The notes under the pieces: model-generated
What the model was told of the DNA's origin: nothing
Databases searched by the model: none
Seen by the model: only the letters and a program-made list of their open reading frames with translations
Translations under genes and position numbers: made by a program
In this document: piece after piece, positions 10,446 to 20,019 of the stretch
Numbering within the stretch: position 1 is the first letter of the stretch
How the letters are laid out: each line of letters begins with the position of its first letter
Origin: Flaccisagitta enflata
Taxonomy: Eukaryota; Chaetognatha; Sagittoidea; Aphragmophora
Assembly: GCA_965153355.1 (NCBI GenBank)
Contig: OZ231126.1
Coordinates: 15,190,001 to 15,254,000, forward strand
Direction: 5' to 3'
Length of the DNA stretch: 64,000 nt

Positions 10446-11861
10446 GTAAAGATGGTTTATCTTGGGTAATGTGACAATGTCGCTTGTATAAATGATATTT
10501 CATAAGTAAATACTACGAATTTAGATGGACGAAAACATTTCATCTTGTTTTGAAACAAATATCAAATGCGGAAGGAGTGTGCTGACTGCTGTTATCGATT
10601 ACCTTTTGTCCAATCCCCAACAGCAACAACAACAACAACAGCATCACCATCAGCCAAACGAGGGCGAAGAATACAATCCTCTGCGTCCTAACGATTACGA
10701 GAAACTGGTGGCGGAACGCCGACGACGAGAAGCGGAAGAACGCGAGAAACAGCGCGAGGAGGAAAAGCGTAAAGAGTTGGAGGAACGCGAGAAACGCCGG
10801 AAAGAACGCCACGCGCGCCGCGACGCCGAGGAAAAGGAACGAGAAAAACGCCGCAACGATAGCTCTTCCGATGAGGAAGAGGACGACAGAAGGAAACGAC
10901 GCGGTGGCGGCGGCGGCGGAAGTGGTGGCGGCGCTGCCATCGCTCCGCCGGTGGCGCTCACCAAAACTGATCCACTCCCCGGGGAGGAAAAGGGAGAAGA
11001 TGGTGGAAAAGAAAAGAGCGAAGAGCCCATGGATCCTGAACACATGCCGGGATCGAAACTTTTTGGCGGATCGGGCAATGTCAGCGTCGTGGCCTCGAAA
11101 ATTATGGCCAAATACGGTTTTAAAGACGGTCAGGGACTTGGCAAAGGTAGTCAAGGAATGTCGACGGCGTTGGTCGTGGAAAAGACGAGCAAAAGAGGCG
11201 GGAAAATCATTCACGAAAAGGACTTGGAGTATGGCGACGACAGCACTTCCACGCCACCACCGGAACCAGCCTTCGCCCCTCAGCCATCTACTTCCATCAC
11301 CGATTTGATGAGGAATCCTTCAAAAGTGGTCTTGCTGCGTAACATGGTCGGACCAGGTGAGATTTGGTGGGATATCGGTTATCACCTGCAGTATCATTGG
11401 GGAAAAAATCGAAAAACGTTTTTCGATTTTTTGAGTCCTGGGTTAAGAATTAATGCTTCCTTTTTTCGCTTGAGCCGATTGGGCAAAGTTGGGGCATGAC
11501 TAGGCTCGCCTGAGGCTGGGTTTGAAATTGGTACAGGGTAAAAGAGGGCACTTTTTTACACCTTCTGGAAAAAAGCAGGGCACTGTCGGACCACAACTTT
11601 AGGCGCTACAAATTTTTTAATCTTTTTTTTTTTTTTAATTTTCCGTATTTTTCTTAAATATCAATATTTTTATCGATTCTGGGTTCTATATAACAACAAA
11701 ATTTAGTTCAGCAGGCATTGACTAACTTTTATGACCAACTTTTTTTAAACTGACCAACCAACTGACCAACCAACCGGATGGACAAAGCGGGGTATAGAGT
11801 CGTGTAGCACGTGACTTAAAAAAAAAATTTTACAACTTTTTGCTGTTCAAACTTGGTGCTC

Positions 11862-11921
<60 letters not shown>

Positions 11922-12031
11922 GAGAGAGAGAGAGAGAGAGATGGAGACACCAACAGAGAGACAGATGGAGACAGAGACACAGAGACAAAGAGAAACAGAC
12001 ACACACACACACACATACGCATATGCACACG

Positions 12032-12071
<40 letters not shown>

Positions 12072-14060
12072 CAGGGCCCGACAAAATTTTCAGCTGCTTA
12101 CAAGCTAGGTATTATTACTGACTCCTGCCTACAAAATATTTTGATATATCGGTATGCGCTGATATCCAAAACATATTGGAAAACAGTACAAAAGACAACT
12201 TTTGTAGTAACATGATAACAAATTGTTGCGATTAATCATTGTATATAGATTCTATGTGTTACTATATGATATGGCAAATTAAATGAAAACATTTGTAGAT
12301 ATCTATAGACATTTGAAAAATTTTTTGATATTCTATAATCAAAATCTGTTTAATCTCTGGGTTTTTTTTTATTTTATTTTGATTTTGATTTTTTTTTCAA
12401 GTCTGCTTGCCTACAAAATCTGTTAGCTGCCTACAAGCAATGCTTGCGTGCTTGGGCACTTTGTCGTACCCTGCACACAAACACACACACACAAACACAC
12501 ACACACACACACACAAAAATGTGCATGAAGCAAAATGAAAAAAAAAATAACAGAAATGGGGAGATAGAAGGAACTAAAAAAACAAAAACAATCTTACAAT
12601 TTTTTTCCGGTCGGCGAGAGCCGCCTTTACTGGTAATAATAATCAAATATTTTATCAGCCTTTGAATTTGGTGAGTCAAGTCTGTTACCTGCCTATCTAT
12701 GGAATTTCTTTATTAACCTACGTCTACTAATCTGTTTGCCAGCCTGTCCAGTTTTTACTAATCTGTTAATTAGCCTGTCTAGTGTCTACCTATCTATTAG
12801 TAAGCCTGTCTACCAATATATTTATTATCCTGTCTACCAATTTGTTAGCCTGTCTACTTATCTGCTTATCAGCCTGTCTACCAATCAGTTTATCAGCCTG
12901 TCTACCAATCTGTTTACCAGATAGTGAATCTTTTGTCTTCCAGTCGGCTCGGCAATGTTTTTTTGTCAACATGTCCACTTATCTTTTTATCAATCTGTTT
13001 ACGACATGCTGCACAATCGTATCAATTTTTTTATTCATGCTTTTTTGAGTCAATTTTTTCAAGTTTATGATAAATATTCTGTCAAATGCAACAAATGGTT
13101 ATTGTCAGCAAGCAAATTGCATTAACAGCAGACACTTAGCTAAGTTTATTGTCACTGGAACAATCTTAATCATCCTCTGAAACATAATTCAGATCAAGAA
13201 TAGGGCAAACATGTGTAACAAAATATGGATAAGTCTACCTTGAAAATAACAAATCTGTGAAATGGGTCAAAAATTTGCATTTTCTAAAACATACGTCTTT
13301 AGATATACTAACTTACTAGAGTCGCATGTTCTTGGTTTTTGCAATTTTTAATTCCCTTTGCAAATTTGTTATTTTCAGTGGAGACAAGTCAAGTGACAAA
13401 ATAGAAAAATTTTGATCTCAATATCTCTTACTTTAAAAAGAATGTCAAACTTAGATAAAAGCAGATTAAGAATTGCAGATTTCACCCATGGATAGATCAA
13501 AGGATACATTTCTATTTTCTTATCAATTTTCAATGGATAACTGTAAATTGATATTTTGGAATTAACGTCTTCCAAATGCTAAAATATTCAAAATTATAGA
13601 AAAAAAAAGAAAAAAATGATAATCTGAAAATTGTGGGGGCAATTGAGCTTGCCAATATGCAAAATATGTCTTAACTTAAGGTGCAGAAAGACCCTTATCA
13701 TAAATTTTGGAAAAAAATCAGCAACCATGAAAAACTTCTAACTTATGCATGAATAAGAAATTCCACCCTAAATTATTCCGTGTCTTACCAATCTGTTTAC
13801 CAACCTGTCTATCAATCTTGTTTATCAGTCTTTCAATCTTTTTTTTTTGCCTGCTTTTCAATCTTTTTTCAGTCAGTCTACCAATCTTTCATCGGCATAT
13901 CTAACAATTTGCGAATGAGATAGATTTAATGTAACCATTCTTTCAGCTCGGCAATCTCTGCCTATTAACCAGTCTATCGATCTTTTTAGTCGCGGGCTAG
14001 CTTTGCCATTAGGTTTGTCAGTGCTTGAGTCGGAGATTATGAAATCGCGCATCTTAGATG

Positions 14061-14120
<60 letters not shown>

Positions 14121-14496
14121 TGTGTGTGTGCGTGTGAGAGAGTGGTTGTGCGCCCCCGCCTCTCCTTTCGCAACGATGTTGCAACCCTGCAATACTTATT
14201 CAAACCCCTCTTTCCTTTTTCCCTCAACTCCAGGCGAAGTGGACGAGGATCTCGAACCGGAAACGAAAGAAGAATGCAACGAGAAATACGGCGACGTCAT
14301 CTCCTGTACGATTTACGAAGTTCCCAACGCGGAAGACGACGAGGCCGTCCGCATTTTCGTCGAGTTCAAACGGGTCGAGGCCGCCATCAAAGCCGTCGTC
14401 GATCTCAACGGAAGGTTCTTCGGCGGCAGAAGCGTCAAAGCCTCTTTTTACAGCTTTGACGATTATAAAAACTTGAGTCTCGGACTGCCTGCTTGA
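10162..14496 (+). CDS. RBM17: SPF45 / RNA-binding motif protein 17 (G-patch and UHM splicing factor)
   Basis: This is an alternative-splicing factor that in studied animals works in the spliceosome nucleus and binds UHM-ligand motifs of SF3b155, U2AF65 and SF1. Three exons are seen: 10162-10445, 10525-11356 and 14234-14496. Introns are phase 0 and phase 1, and all sites are GT-AG. In order, the protein has GW.S..F.LL and LAPVLNLK motifs of the family N-terminus, a lineage-specific Gln/His run, NDYEKLV plus a charged coiled stretch of about 60 residues, GGAAIAPP, a G-patch (SKIMAKYGFKDGQGLGKG), KVVLLRNMVG, and a C-terminal UHM with acidic helix and the R-x-F motif as RFF. The match to human SPF45 runs through the whole length. 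Missing: the first exon (about 17 residues in relatives). The stop at 14494-14496 follows the normal end of the UHM. Confidence 0.93.
10525..11356 (+). CDS. RBM17: RBM17 exon with charged region and G-patch
   Basis: The acceptor is ACGAATTTAG at 10524 and the exon starts in phase 0. The donor CCAG|GTGAGA at 11357 leaves phase 1, matching the next exon. It encodes a CAG/CAA run of about eight Gln followed by His, the Arg/Glu-rich segment, a Gly-rich linker, and the G-patch at roughly 11088-11215. The Gln run is a candidate length-variable tract. The first 30 residues before it are not conserved, so the acceptor could lie a little further downstream. Confidence 0.85.
11357..14233 (+). other. 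RBM17 last intron (2.9 kb) with repeats
   Basis: It contains a family A right half (11735-11818), a (GA)n tract at about 11864-11941 followed by (CA)n to 12066, a second (CA)n at about 12474-12515, two blocks of a roughly 20-24 bp CTGTCTACCAATCTGTTTAT repeat (12735-12925 and 13785-13880), and (TG)n at 14062-14135 about 100 bp before the acceptor. Between 12930 and 13780 I see only AT-rich unique sequence. Confidence 0.7.
14234..14496 (+). CDS. RBM17: RBM17 terminal exon encoding the UHM
   Basis: The acceptor is CTCAACTCCAG at 14233, phase 1, giving G-E-V-D-E-D-L across the junction as in SPF45. The exon encodes the RRM-like U2AF-homology motif. It has an acidic first helix (DEDLEPETKEECNEKYG), DDEAVRIFVEF, AIKAVVDLNG and the RFF motif that stands for Arg-Xaa-Phe. 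The reading frame ends with TGA at 14494-14496. The ORF running back through the TG repeat to 14068 is not coding upstream of the acceptor. Confidence 0.92.
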
Positions 14497-14879
14497 TTGA
14501 AAACAAAAACTCATCATGCTAGAACGAAATCGTTGACTTTTTTTCGAATGCTAAAAATTCAGCATGGAAAAGTTAAAATTCCCGTAGATTTCTTGTTGAT
14601 TGAAATCGCCGTCCGCGTTATTTGTATTGTTCCCCAATTGTTGCCCCCAACATCCGTACTCCTCTCGAACCCGCCTCGCTACGTCGACGTGACTTCAATC
14701 ACTTGCTGGCAATTGTTCATCCATTTATTTTAGACTTTTAATCCCTATAAATTCTTCAAGGTGAAGGGTTGAAATTCAGTTTCGGTGGCTATGTATATCG
14801 ACCGCTGTGTTTCAATGTAGTGGTGTTGCGATGACTCGTTTTGGCGTTTCGAGATAAGCTCGTAGGCTTTTCGCCAAAA
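14497..14879 (+). other. RBM17 3' UTR and spacer to the next gene
   Basis: Only about 380 bp separate the RBM17 stop from the first ATG of the next transcription unit, on the same strand. I see no clear AATAAA signal. The ORF at 14497-14733 shows no conserved features and probably lies in the 3' UTR or promoter. Confidence 0.5.
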
Positions 14880-14933
14880 ATGGCTGGCAAAAAACAAAGT
14901 GTCTATAACGTGATCAGGACGAATCTACGCTGA
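14880..14933 (+). promoter_or_regulatory. Upstream ORF overlapping the ZU5 gene start (TGATG)
   Basis: AAAATGG gives a strong initiation context. The 17-codon frame MAGKKQSVYNVIRTNLR ends in TGA, whose A is also the A of the ATG chosen for the following gene. This geometry would make downstream translation depend on reinitiation or leaky scanning. Alternatively the upstream ATG may be the true start of a differently spliced first exon. Confidence 0.4.
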
Positions 14934-14968
14934 TGGAGGACAAGAAGAAAGACGAGGGGGACCCCGCG
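14933..14968 (+). CDS. ZU5-death gene, exon 1
   Basis: Twelve codons (MEDKKKDEGDPA) are followed by GCG|GTAAGT, a strong phase-0 donor. The start was chosen because it opens directly into a donor of the right phase. Its ATG overlaps the stop of the upstream ORF. Confidence 0.5.
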
Positions 14969-17900
14969 GTAAGTGTTTTGCTTTCATCTTAAAAGTTTAG
15001 TTTTATCTAAGCGTTGCAGCAGCTGTGGGTTTTTATCTGTCCACTGCCAAGCAGATGCTTAAGTCTGCCATCCTCTTTTGTCCGGTCTCTGTAATTTTGC
15101 CTGTCATTCTTCCATTCTCTCTGTCATTCTACCTTTCTTTCTGTCATTCTACCTTTCTCTCTGTCATTCTGCCCTTCTGTCTGTCTTATGGCCTTCGTTA
15201 TCCTGGGAGTCCATCATCCTGTCTGTTCCTCTGTCTGTTCATCCTGCCTGCTCATTATTCTGTCTACCATATTGATTGTCCATTCTGCCTGTTATCCTGC
15301 CTGTGAATGATTCGGTCATCTGTTTGCCTTCCTGCCCGTGTTCTCATCAGTTTATACCTCATGTTCGTAATTGACGATGCATTCTATGATAAAGGAGCCC
15401 GAGACGAGAGATCCCCTGAAAGAGGCTCTCGATGAAGTCGCCAAATCTGACGTCAACAAACGGAAAATCCTCATTCCCTCCGAAGATGACGAGGACGACC
15501 CAGAAAGGAAAAAACTGCATCTCTCGACGGCAGGGGACGATCAGAAGGCTGAAAAAAGCGAGGTGAGACGCTCCCGCGGTGACCTATTGGCCCGTCAACC
15601 GATGTTTACTGGACGCAGCTTTATCTGATCCAAACGAATCGAATTATTTATCTCTTCTTACCCATTTTCATCCGTCTATCAGACCGAATCGTCGGCTACT
15701 TCTCCGGATAAATCTTCAAAAACTCAAAACGAACAATGTTCATGTCGCTTAATCTCGTCTTCGACCACAGCTTCAACTCCACCGACATCCTCATCGTCAC
15801 CATCATCCCATCCTCATCGTCACCATCATCCGCCTCTTCAACCTCCGATTCCAACACCTCTTCAACCTCCGACTCCAACACCTCCTCATCCTCCACCTCC
15901 GCATCCCCTTCCATCCCCAGCGCGCCGTCGACTTCCTGCGATAAATGTCGCCATCGTCTGCCGCCTAAAACTGTGATCGTGGGCGAGCGAGGCGCCTCCA
16001 TCGAGTATCACGGATGTCGGGTCAACATTCCTCCCGGAGCTATTAAGAAATACACGAGAATCAAGCTTCAGTTCCTCGATTACAAGTCTGTGAAAACGCA
16101 AAAGGAGGATGCCAATACGAGCAGAAAAAAAGGCAAGTGGGTGTACTGACAGAAAGGTTCAGGATTATGTAAATAAGTTTTAAATCCCTTTCTTTATCCG
16201 TCACAAATACATATCTATTTTGCTCGAGCTCAATGAAGTCATTGGCCTTATTTGTTGGATAGTGTACACGTGACTTAGATGGTGATCAGTCCCTCGAAAT
16301 AAATTACATTCCCGGCTTTCTTTGCTTTATCATCGACTATGAATTCTCAACTAAGGTATCTGCTGCTCGATTTTCAGGCATGGTGGTGTCTCCGGTTTTG
16401 CAATGCGGTCCGTCGGGTTTGAAATTCGAAGGGAAAGTTCCGGTGACGATCATCCTTCCAATTTGCGTGTATCCGGCTAAAGAGATGGAGGACGAAGTTC
16501 GTCTCACCGCCCTTTGTCAACACGGCAATGGAAGCGTCGATCAAATCAATGAAAGGAAGTTTGGACACGGAGAAATGAAAATCGGTGAGCTGATTTCTTT
16601 ACCTCGTCCTTTCCTCCATTTCACTCCTTCATTATTCCTTTCGGGCAGCTGAATTTTATGGGCTGATGTCCTGTAGGACACAGAAGTGAATTTCCAGGTC
16701 TGCTTTATTCCTTCCATCTACATCCTTCTCAAGGCTTCAAAGCCTCAATCCTTATTCAATAATATGGAATGATAAATGCAACTTCCTTACTAATACATTG
16801 GAAACATGAAAATGAAAAAATGTTATATTCTCATTGAATATAATAAAATTGATTATAGCACTGAAAGCAAAACTCCCATTGTATATTATGGAAATGTCTG
16901 TACTGGGCATGCCTTCAGAACGTATGAAATTCACTCCTGTGTCCTAAAAGACATTGGTCTTGTGCTGCGCTGCCCTGCTCTTTACTCCACTTTTCAGCTA
17001 CACCAAGCAGGCTTACTGGGTGTACTTCGCTGACCATGTGCAATCCTTGGATGACTTGTTTTCATCTCCATCTACCTGTCTCTGTTCATCTATTCATGTG
17101 GTTCCCACTCCGTCTCTCCGTCTCACTTTGCTAATGCAATAAATTATCCCTTGTCCGTCCGTCCGTCCGTCCATCTTCCTTTCTTAATCTTCTATTCCCT
17201 TTCTTAATCTTCTGTTCCCCTTGCATTCTTTCCGCGCCCACCTTTCTTCACTTAGTTCATAATCATCGAAACACCTTCCCCCTTCTTTACCCTTGTATTT
17301 TTACAGAAACTAATCATTTCTCTGTCTATTACTGGGAGACTGACGTCTCTCAACAAGAGCATTGTTACAAGCGTTTGGCCGCGTTTTTGTTCGGAGAAGC
17401 CGCCGCTGAACAAAAAGAAAACGTCATGAAAGTCTGCATTTGCGACGATATGCCTCATGTCATCGCGGCGCTTGAGAAAGGTGCGGATATTCTCGTACAA
17501 ATACATCTGCTAGTTTAGTGAATGGCGTTGACTGATGCATTGAATGGATTTCTGAATTGAATTATTTGGAAACCTCGAGAGTACATATGATAAATAAAGT
17601 GTGGCTCTTATCATGTTCCCTGTACTTGTGTGTATACGATCCAGATCTGAAATCGGATGGATTGCGCCGATTAGATTCTGCGCACACGCTACCCGTCAAA
17701 CAAGGCGATGACGTGTCTATCGAGGTTGACCCGGGACCGTCCAAATCCTACACTATCGCCCCTACGGAAGATGTTATCAAATCTGAGTCGTTGTGGGTTG
17801 TTGAAACGAAGATCAAGTCGCATTTCGAGGTTTGTCGTCAAGTTGAGATTGATTTAGCGTCCTAAAATGACAGTCTCAGTGAATTAGGCATGGTTGATAT

Positions 17901-19160
17901 TTACGCTGCAGTTGAAATAGATTGATACAATTTTTGTTCCATTCTGTGATTCTGTGTTCACTCAATATTGCGCTATAGGTTCGCCGAACTGTGGAGAAAA
18001 TCGAGAGAGGCACCGTGACTTTCAACCTGAAGAACAATAGGTCGGTTAACATCCGGTTGGTCGGCTCCATAAATATTGAAAAGAAAGAGGCGGAGGATGA
18101 TTCTGGGACGGCATCCAGCAATTCATCTCCAAGAGGTTGGTTCTTTGAAGAGTTGACTAGCTCATTGCGGCAAATGATTGTAACCATCATGATGAATTAC
18201 ACATGCACGAATTTTTTACTCCTTCTCATTCCTAGTGATTGGTTATCCTTATCATTCAGATTCCAGTGCGGAAGACGAGCATTCACCGTCGAAGGGCAAA
18301 GAGGACAAGAAGAAATTGACCAAGGAAGTCGAGAAAACTATCAAAGCGATAGTCGACGACAGACGAAATGGTAAATGATTGTCCGTTTCACATTTGCAAA
18401 TTTTGGCCTTATTGGATCCAATTCAATCATCGCAATCAATTGATAAAATCGTTATCGGATTTATGGAGAGACCCAATTTTCCACGTGTTTTCCTCCTAGC
18501 TTTTGATCTGAAACGGAAAGATTGCCGGAAAAAAATGAGAGGTTCTTTGGTTTCACCAATCTTTTTTTTACATCTTGGCTTCATTTCCGCATCTTGTGTC
18601 ATTCTGTTGGGGCATTTTGTGGGGATAACCAATTCCGAGTTCCTTTTTTACCGAGTTCCTACTGTACATTAACCGCAAATTTGCATGCATTGCACGCCGC
18701 TTTAGATTTCATGGGAAATCAGTGCCTATGATGAGCATCAGTCGGAGTACTGTCTTATCTATCTCCACATAAACCTTAGTACATACAGTATAATTTTTAA
18801 AGGATTTGGAGCTTGATTAATTGAGCGTATTGCCATAGGCACCGACTTTCCCGGACGTCCGTTTTAGATTTATTCTCAAAGTATCAACCTGTTCATTTTT
18901 GCGTATGGCGAATCTGGTTCTTGGGGGGGGGGCCCCCCCCCCCTGCTATTTCAGTAAAACGTAAACGCGAGGAAAGAGAAGAAGACGAAATCGACGACGT
19001 GCTTTTGTACGAACTTTCCGAGAGAATCCACGAAGACCGGAAGAAGATGGCCCTCGCTTTGGGTCTCAATTACGTGGAAGAGATCACGCCCATCGAGAAA
19101 AAGATACCCGATGACGTCGTCGGGCAAACCTTCGAACTTTTCCAAAGATGGAAGCAAAGG
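14933..19160 (+). CDS. ZU5-UPA-death-domain protein (UNC5/UNC5CL/PIDD-like signalling adaptor)
   Basis: Ten small exons with mostly phase-matched junctions run from MEDKKKDEG to a death-domain segment. Ser/Thr- or Pro-rich sequence precedes ZU5 (GASIEYHGCRVNIPPGAI; VLQCGPSGLKFEGKVPVTI; ETNHFSVYYWE). UPA follows (MKVCICDDMPHVIAALEK; GDDVSIEVD; GTVTFNLKNNRSVNIRLVGS). After a charged linker comes a death-domain start (LLYELSERIHEDRKKMALAL, then QTFELFQRWKQR). Known relatives use ZU5-UPA to fold back on the death domain and assemble signalling complexes. No signal peptide, immunoglobulin/TSP repeats or membrane helix is seen, so it is more like a cytoplasmic UNC5CL/PIDD-type protein than a netrin receptor. 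Helices 5-6 of the death domain are missing: the frame hits TAA at 19161, which overlaps a good donor (AG|GTAAAG), so a later exon is likely. The frame across 15683-15974 is unresolved. Confidence 0.8.
15395..15562 (+). CDS. ZU5-death gene, exon 2
   Basis: Phase-0 exon encoding EPETRDPLKEALDEVAKSDV and an acidic EDDEDDPERKK stretch. The donor is GAG|GTGAGA. The acceptor is weak (GATAAAG|GAG, or 3 bp later GGAG|CCC) with little pyrimidine tract, although a CTGTCATTC repeat lies upstream at 15100-15300. An in-frame TAA at about 15362 shows it cannot extend further left. Confidence 0.6.
15683..16132 (+). CDS. ZU5-death gene, Ser/Pro-rich linker and first half of ZU5 (frame conflict inside)
   Basis: The acceptor TCTATCAG|ACC at 15682 is strong and enters in phase 0, but that frame stops at 15974. 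The conserved ZU5 coding (GERGASIEYHGCRVNIPPGA) is in another frame, open from 15736. Either there is a small intron (15796-15920, ending CTTCCATCCCCAG, restores the phase but has a poor GTCACC donor) or an indel in the CCT/CAC repeats. The exon ends at 16132 with AAAAG|GCAAGT, a GC donor. It is the only donor seen that agrees with the phase-1 acceptor at 16377. Confidence 0.6.
16133..16377 (+). other. GC-AG intron of the ZU5-death gene
   Basis: It begins GCAAGT after AAAAG and ends CGATTTTCAG. A GT at 16139 would leave phase 0 and put the next exon out of its conserved frame. The GC site leaves phase 1 and joins ZU5 halves ...SRKKG and MVVSPVLQCGPSG as in other ZU5 domains. Confidence 0.65.
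16378..16584 (+). CDS. ZU5-death gene, second ZU5 exon
   Basis: Encodes VLQCGPSGLKFEGKVPVTII, matching the conserved CGP.G core of ZU5. The exon is bounded by TTTTCAG and ATCG|GTGAGC. It enters and leaves in phase 1. Confidence 0.85.
16658..17060. mobile_element. Family B/C inverted-repeat element in an intron
   Basis: GATGTCCTGTAGGACACAGA AGTGAATTTCC at 16662-16695 recurs inverted at about 16925-16960 (GAAATTCACTCCTGTGTCCT). The following 90 bp (TGCCCTGCTCTTTACTCC ... GACCATGTGCAATCC) is the complement of the module at 20403-20500. It lies wholly within the intron 16585-17306. The ORFs inside it are not genes. A (TCCG)n run lies at about 17155-17173. Confidence 0.7.
17307..17480 (+). CDS. 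ZU5-death gene, ZU5 end and UPA start
   Basis: The acceptor is GTATTTTTACAG and the donor AAAG|GTGCGG. It encodes TNHFSVYYWETD (the ZU5 C-terminal F-S-V motif) and MKVCICDDMPHVIAALEK, the first UPA strand with its V-C-DD motif. Entry and exit are both phase 1. Confidence 0.85.
17645..17829 (+). CDS. ZU5-death gene, UPA middle exon
   Basis: The acceptor is ATACGATCCAG and the donor GAG|GTTTGT. It enters in phase 1 and leaves in phase 0. It encodes DLKSDGLRRLDS, QGDDVSIEVDPG and SLWVVETKIKSHFE, consistent with central UPA strands. The ORF from 17557 reads through intron sequence at its start. Confidence 0.8.
17979..18135 (+). CDS. ZU5-death gene, UPA C-terminal exon
   Basis: The acceptor is TTGCGCTATAG (phase 0) and the donor AGAG|GTTGGT (phase 1). 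It encodes VRRTVEKIERGTVTFNLKNN and SVNIRLVGSINIEKK, the last UPA strands, then an acidic Ser-rich linker. Confidence 0.8.
18260..18370 (+). CDS. ZU5-death gene, charged linker exon
   Basis: The acceptor is TTATCATTCAG and the donor AATG|GTAAAT; both are phase 1. It encodes DSSAEDEHSPSKGKEDKKK followed by LTKEVEKTIKAIVDDRRN, probably helical. This frame differs from the ATG-initiated ORF over the same bases and is chosen because it joins both neighbours in phase. Confidence 0.7.
18955..19160 (+). CDS. ZU5-death gene, death-domain exon
   Basis: The acceptor is TGCTATTTCAG at 18954, phase 1. It encodes VKRKREEREEDEIDDVLLYE then helices resembling death-domain H1-H4 (ELSERIHED, KKMALALGL, GQTFELFQRWKQ). 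It ends either at a TAA at 19161 or, more likely, at the donor AAAG|GTAAAG (last base 19159), because helices 5-6 are absent. A possible C-terminal exon around 21625-21730, in the matching phase, reads ATAAVPDAPSNMPLDRSSDE and ends in TGA, but it does not supply the missing helices. Confidence 0.7.
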
Positions 19161-19162
19161 TA

Positions 19163-20010
19163 AAGGTTGTGGGCCTGTGTCCGCATCATCTACGCGCATA
19201 GGGCGATATCATCATCATTCTTCATTCTTGTTGCCACCCATATTCCTAGCTTTTCACTTCAATTCGCTATTTCGTTGGTTTTTCGTTTCTTTTGACGCCA
19301 TCTCTTTTATTTTGGCCTCCGTGCAATCTAACTCCCTTCTTTCTATGTCCGTCTGTGTCTTTCTTCCTATCTTTCTGCCAGTCTTTCTTTTTGTCCTCGA
19401 CGATCAGTTTACGTCGAGGACTATAACATAGCACTGATCGTGTAGTAAGCCGTTTGTTTGTTGTTCGTCGTTGTTCGTCGTGTCAACCCTTAAAAACTTG
19501 AGAACCACAACTCAGATGTTGATGAAACTTGGTCAGTGTTGTTTTTAGGGCATTACTAACCTGTGTACCAACTTTCAACAACATTCATAAATATTTAATA
19601 CCCTTTGCCTATTATTTTTGTAGTAATATTAATTCCTGGACTTGTGCAATTTACATAGGGGAAGGGTAGTAAAGGTTCACCAATGTTGTTCAAACTTGTT
19701 GTGAAGGTTTATTGCATCAATTAAAGCTCCCCTGTGATTGATAACTTGAGTATTGTTTTAGAAGATAGAGGTATTTTTGCTAGTACATATCTTTAAACCG
19801 CAAAGCACTCGCTGAATCCAAATCTGCAGTCAAAATACCAGAAAACATCACCACAAAGAGTTATGATGAAAAATGTATCAAATTTTTACACCATTTTTGC
19901 ATATATTTCAAAACTGCCCAAAAGTGATTTAGTTTCCTAGATTTATATTGTACACACTACAATGACCCAAAACTATCAAAGTGAGAGACGATCATTCTAC
20001 TCCTCAACTC
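19163..20010. other. No gene recognised
   Basis: Intron or intergenic sequence follows the death-domain exon. It includes a pyrimidine-rich stretch at about 19200-19400 and a TTGTTCGTCG duplication near 19460. Nothing else in it is identifiable. Confidence 0.4.
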
Positions 20011-20019
20011 ATTCCGTGT

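Noticed and set aside
10540-11214. 224-codon minus-strand ORF
   Set aside because: It is the shadow of the RBM17 exon, whose plus-strand frame has clear G-patch homology.
17557-17865. ORF starting at 17557 as a separate gene
   Set aside because: Its first 29 codons lie in an intron. The remainder is a phase-matched UPA exon of the ZU5-death gene.
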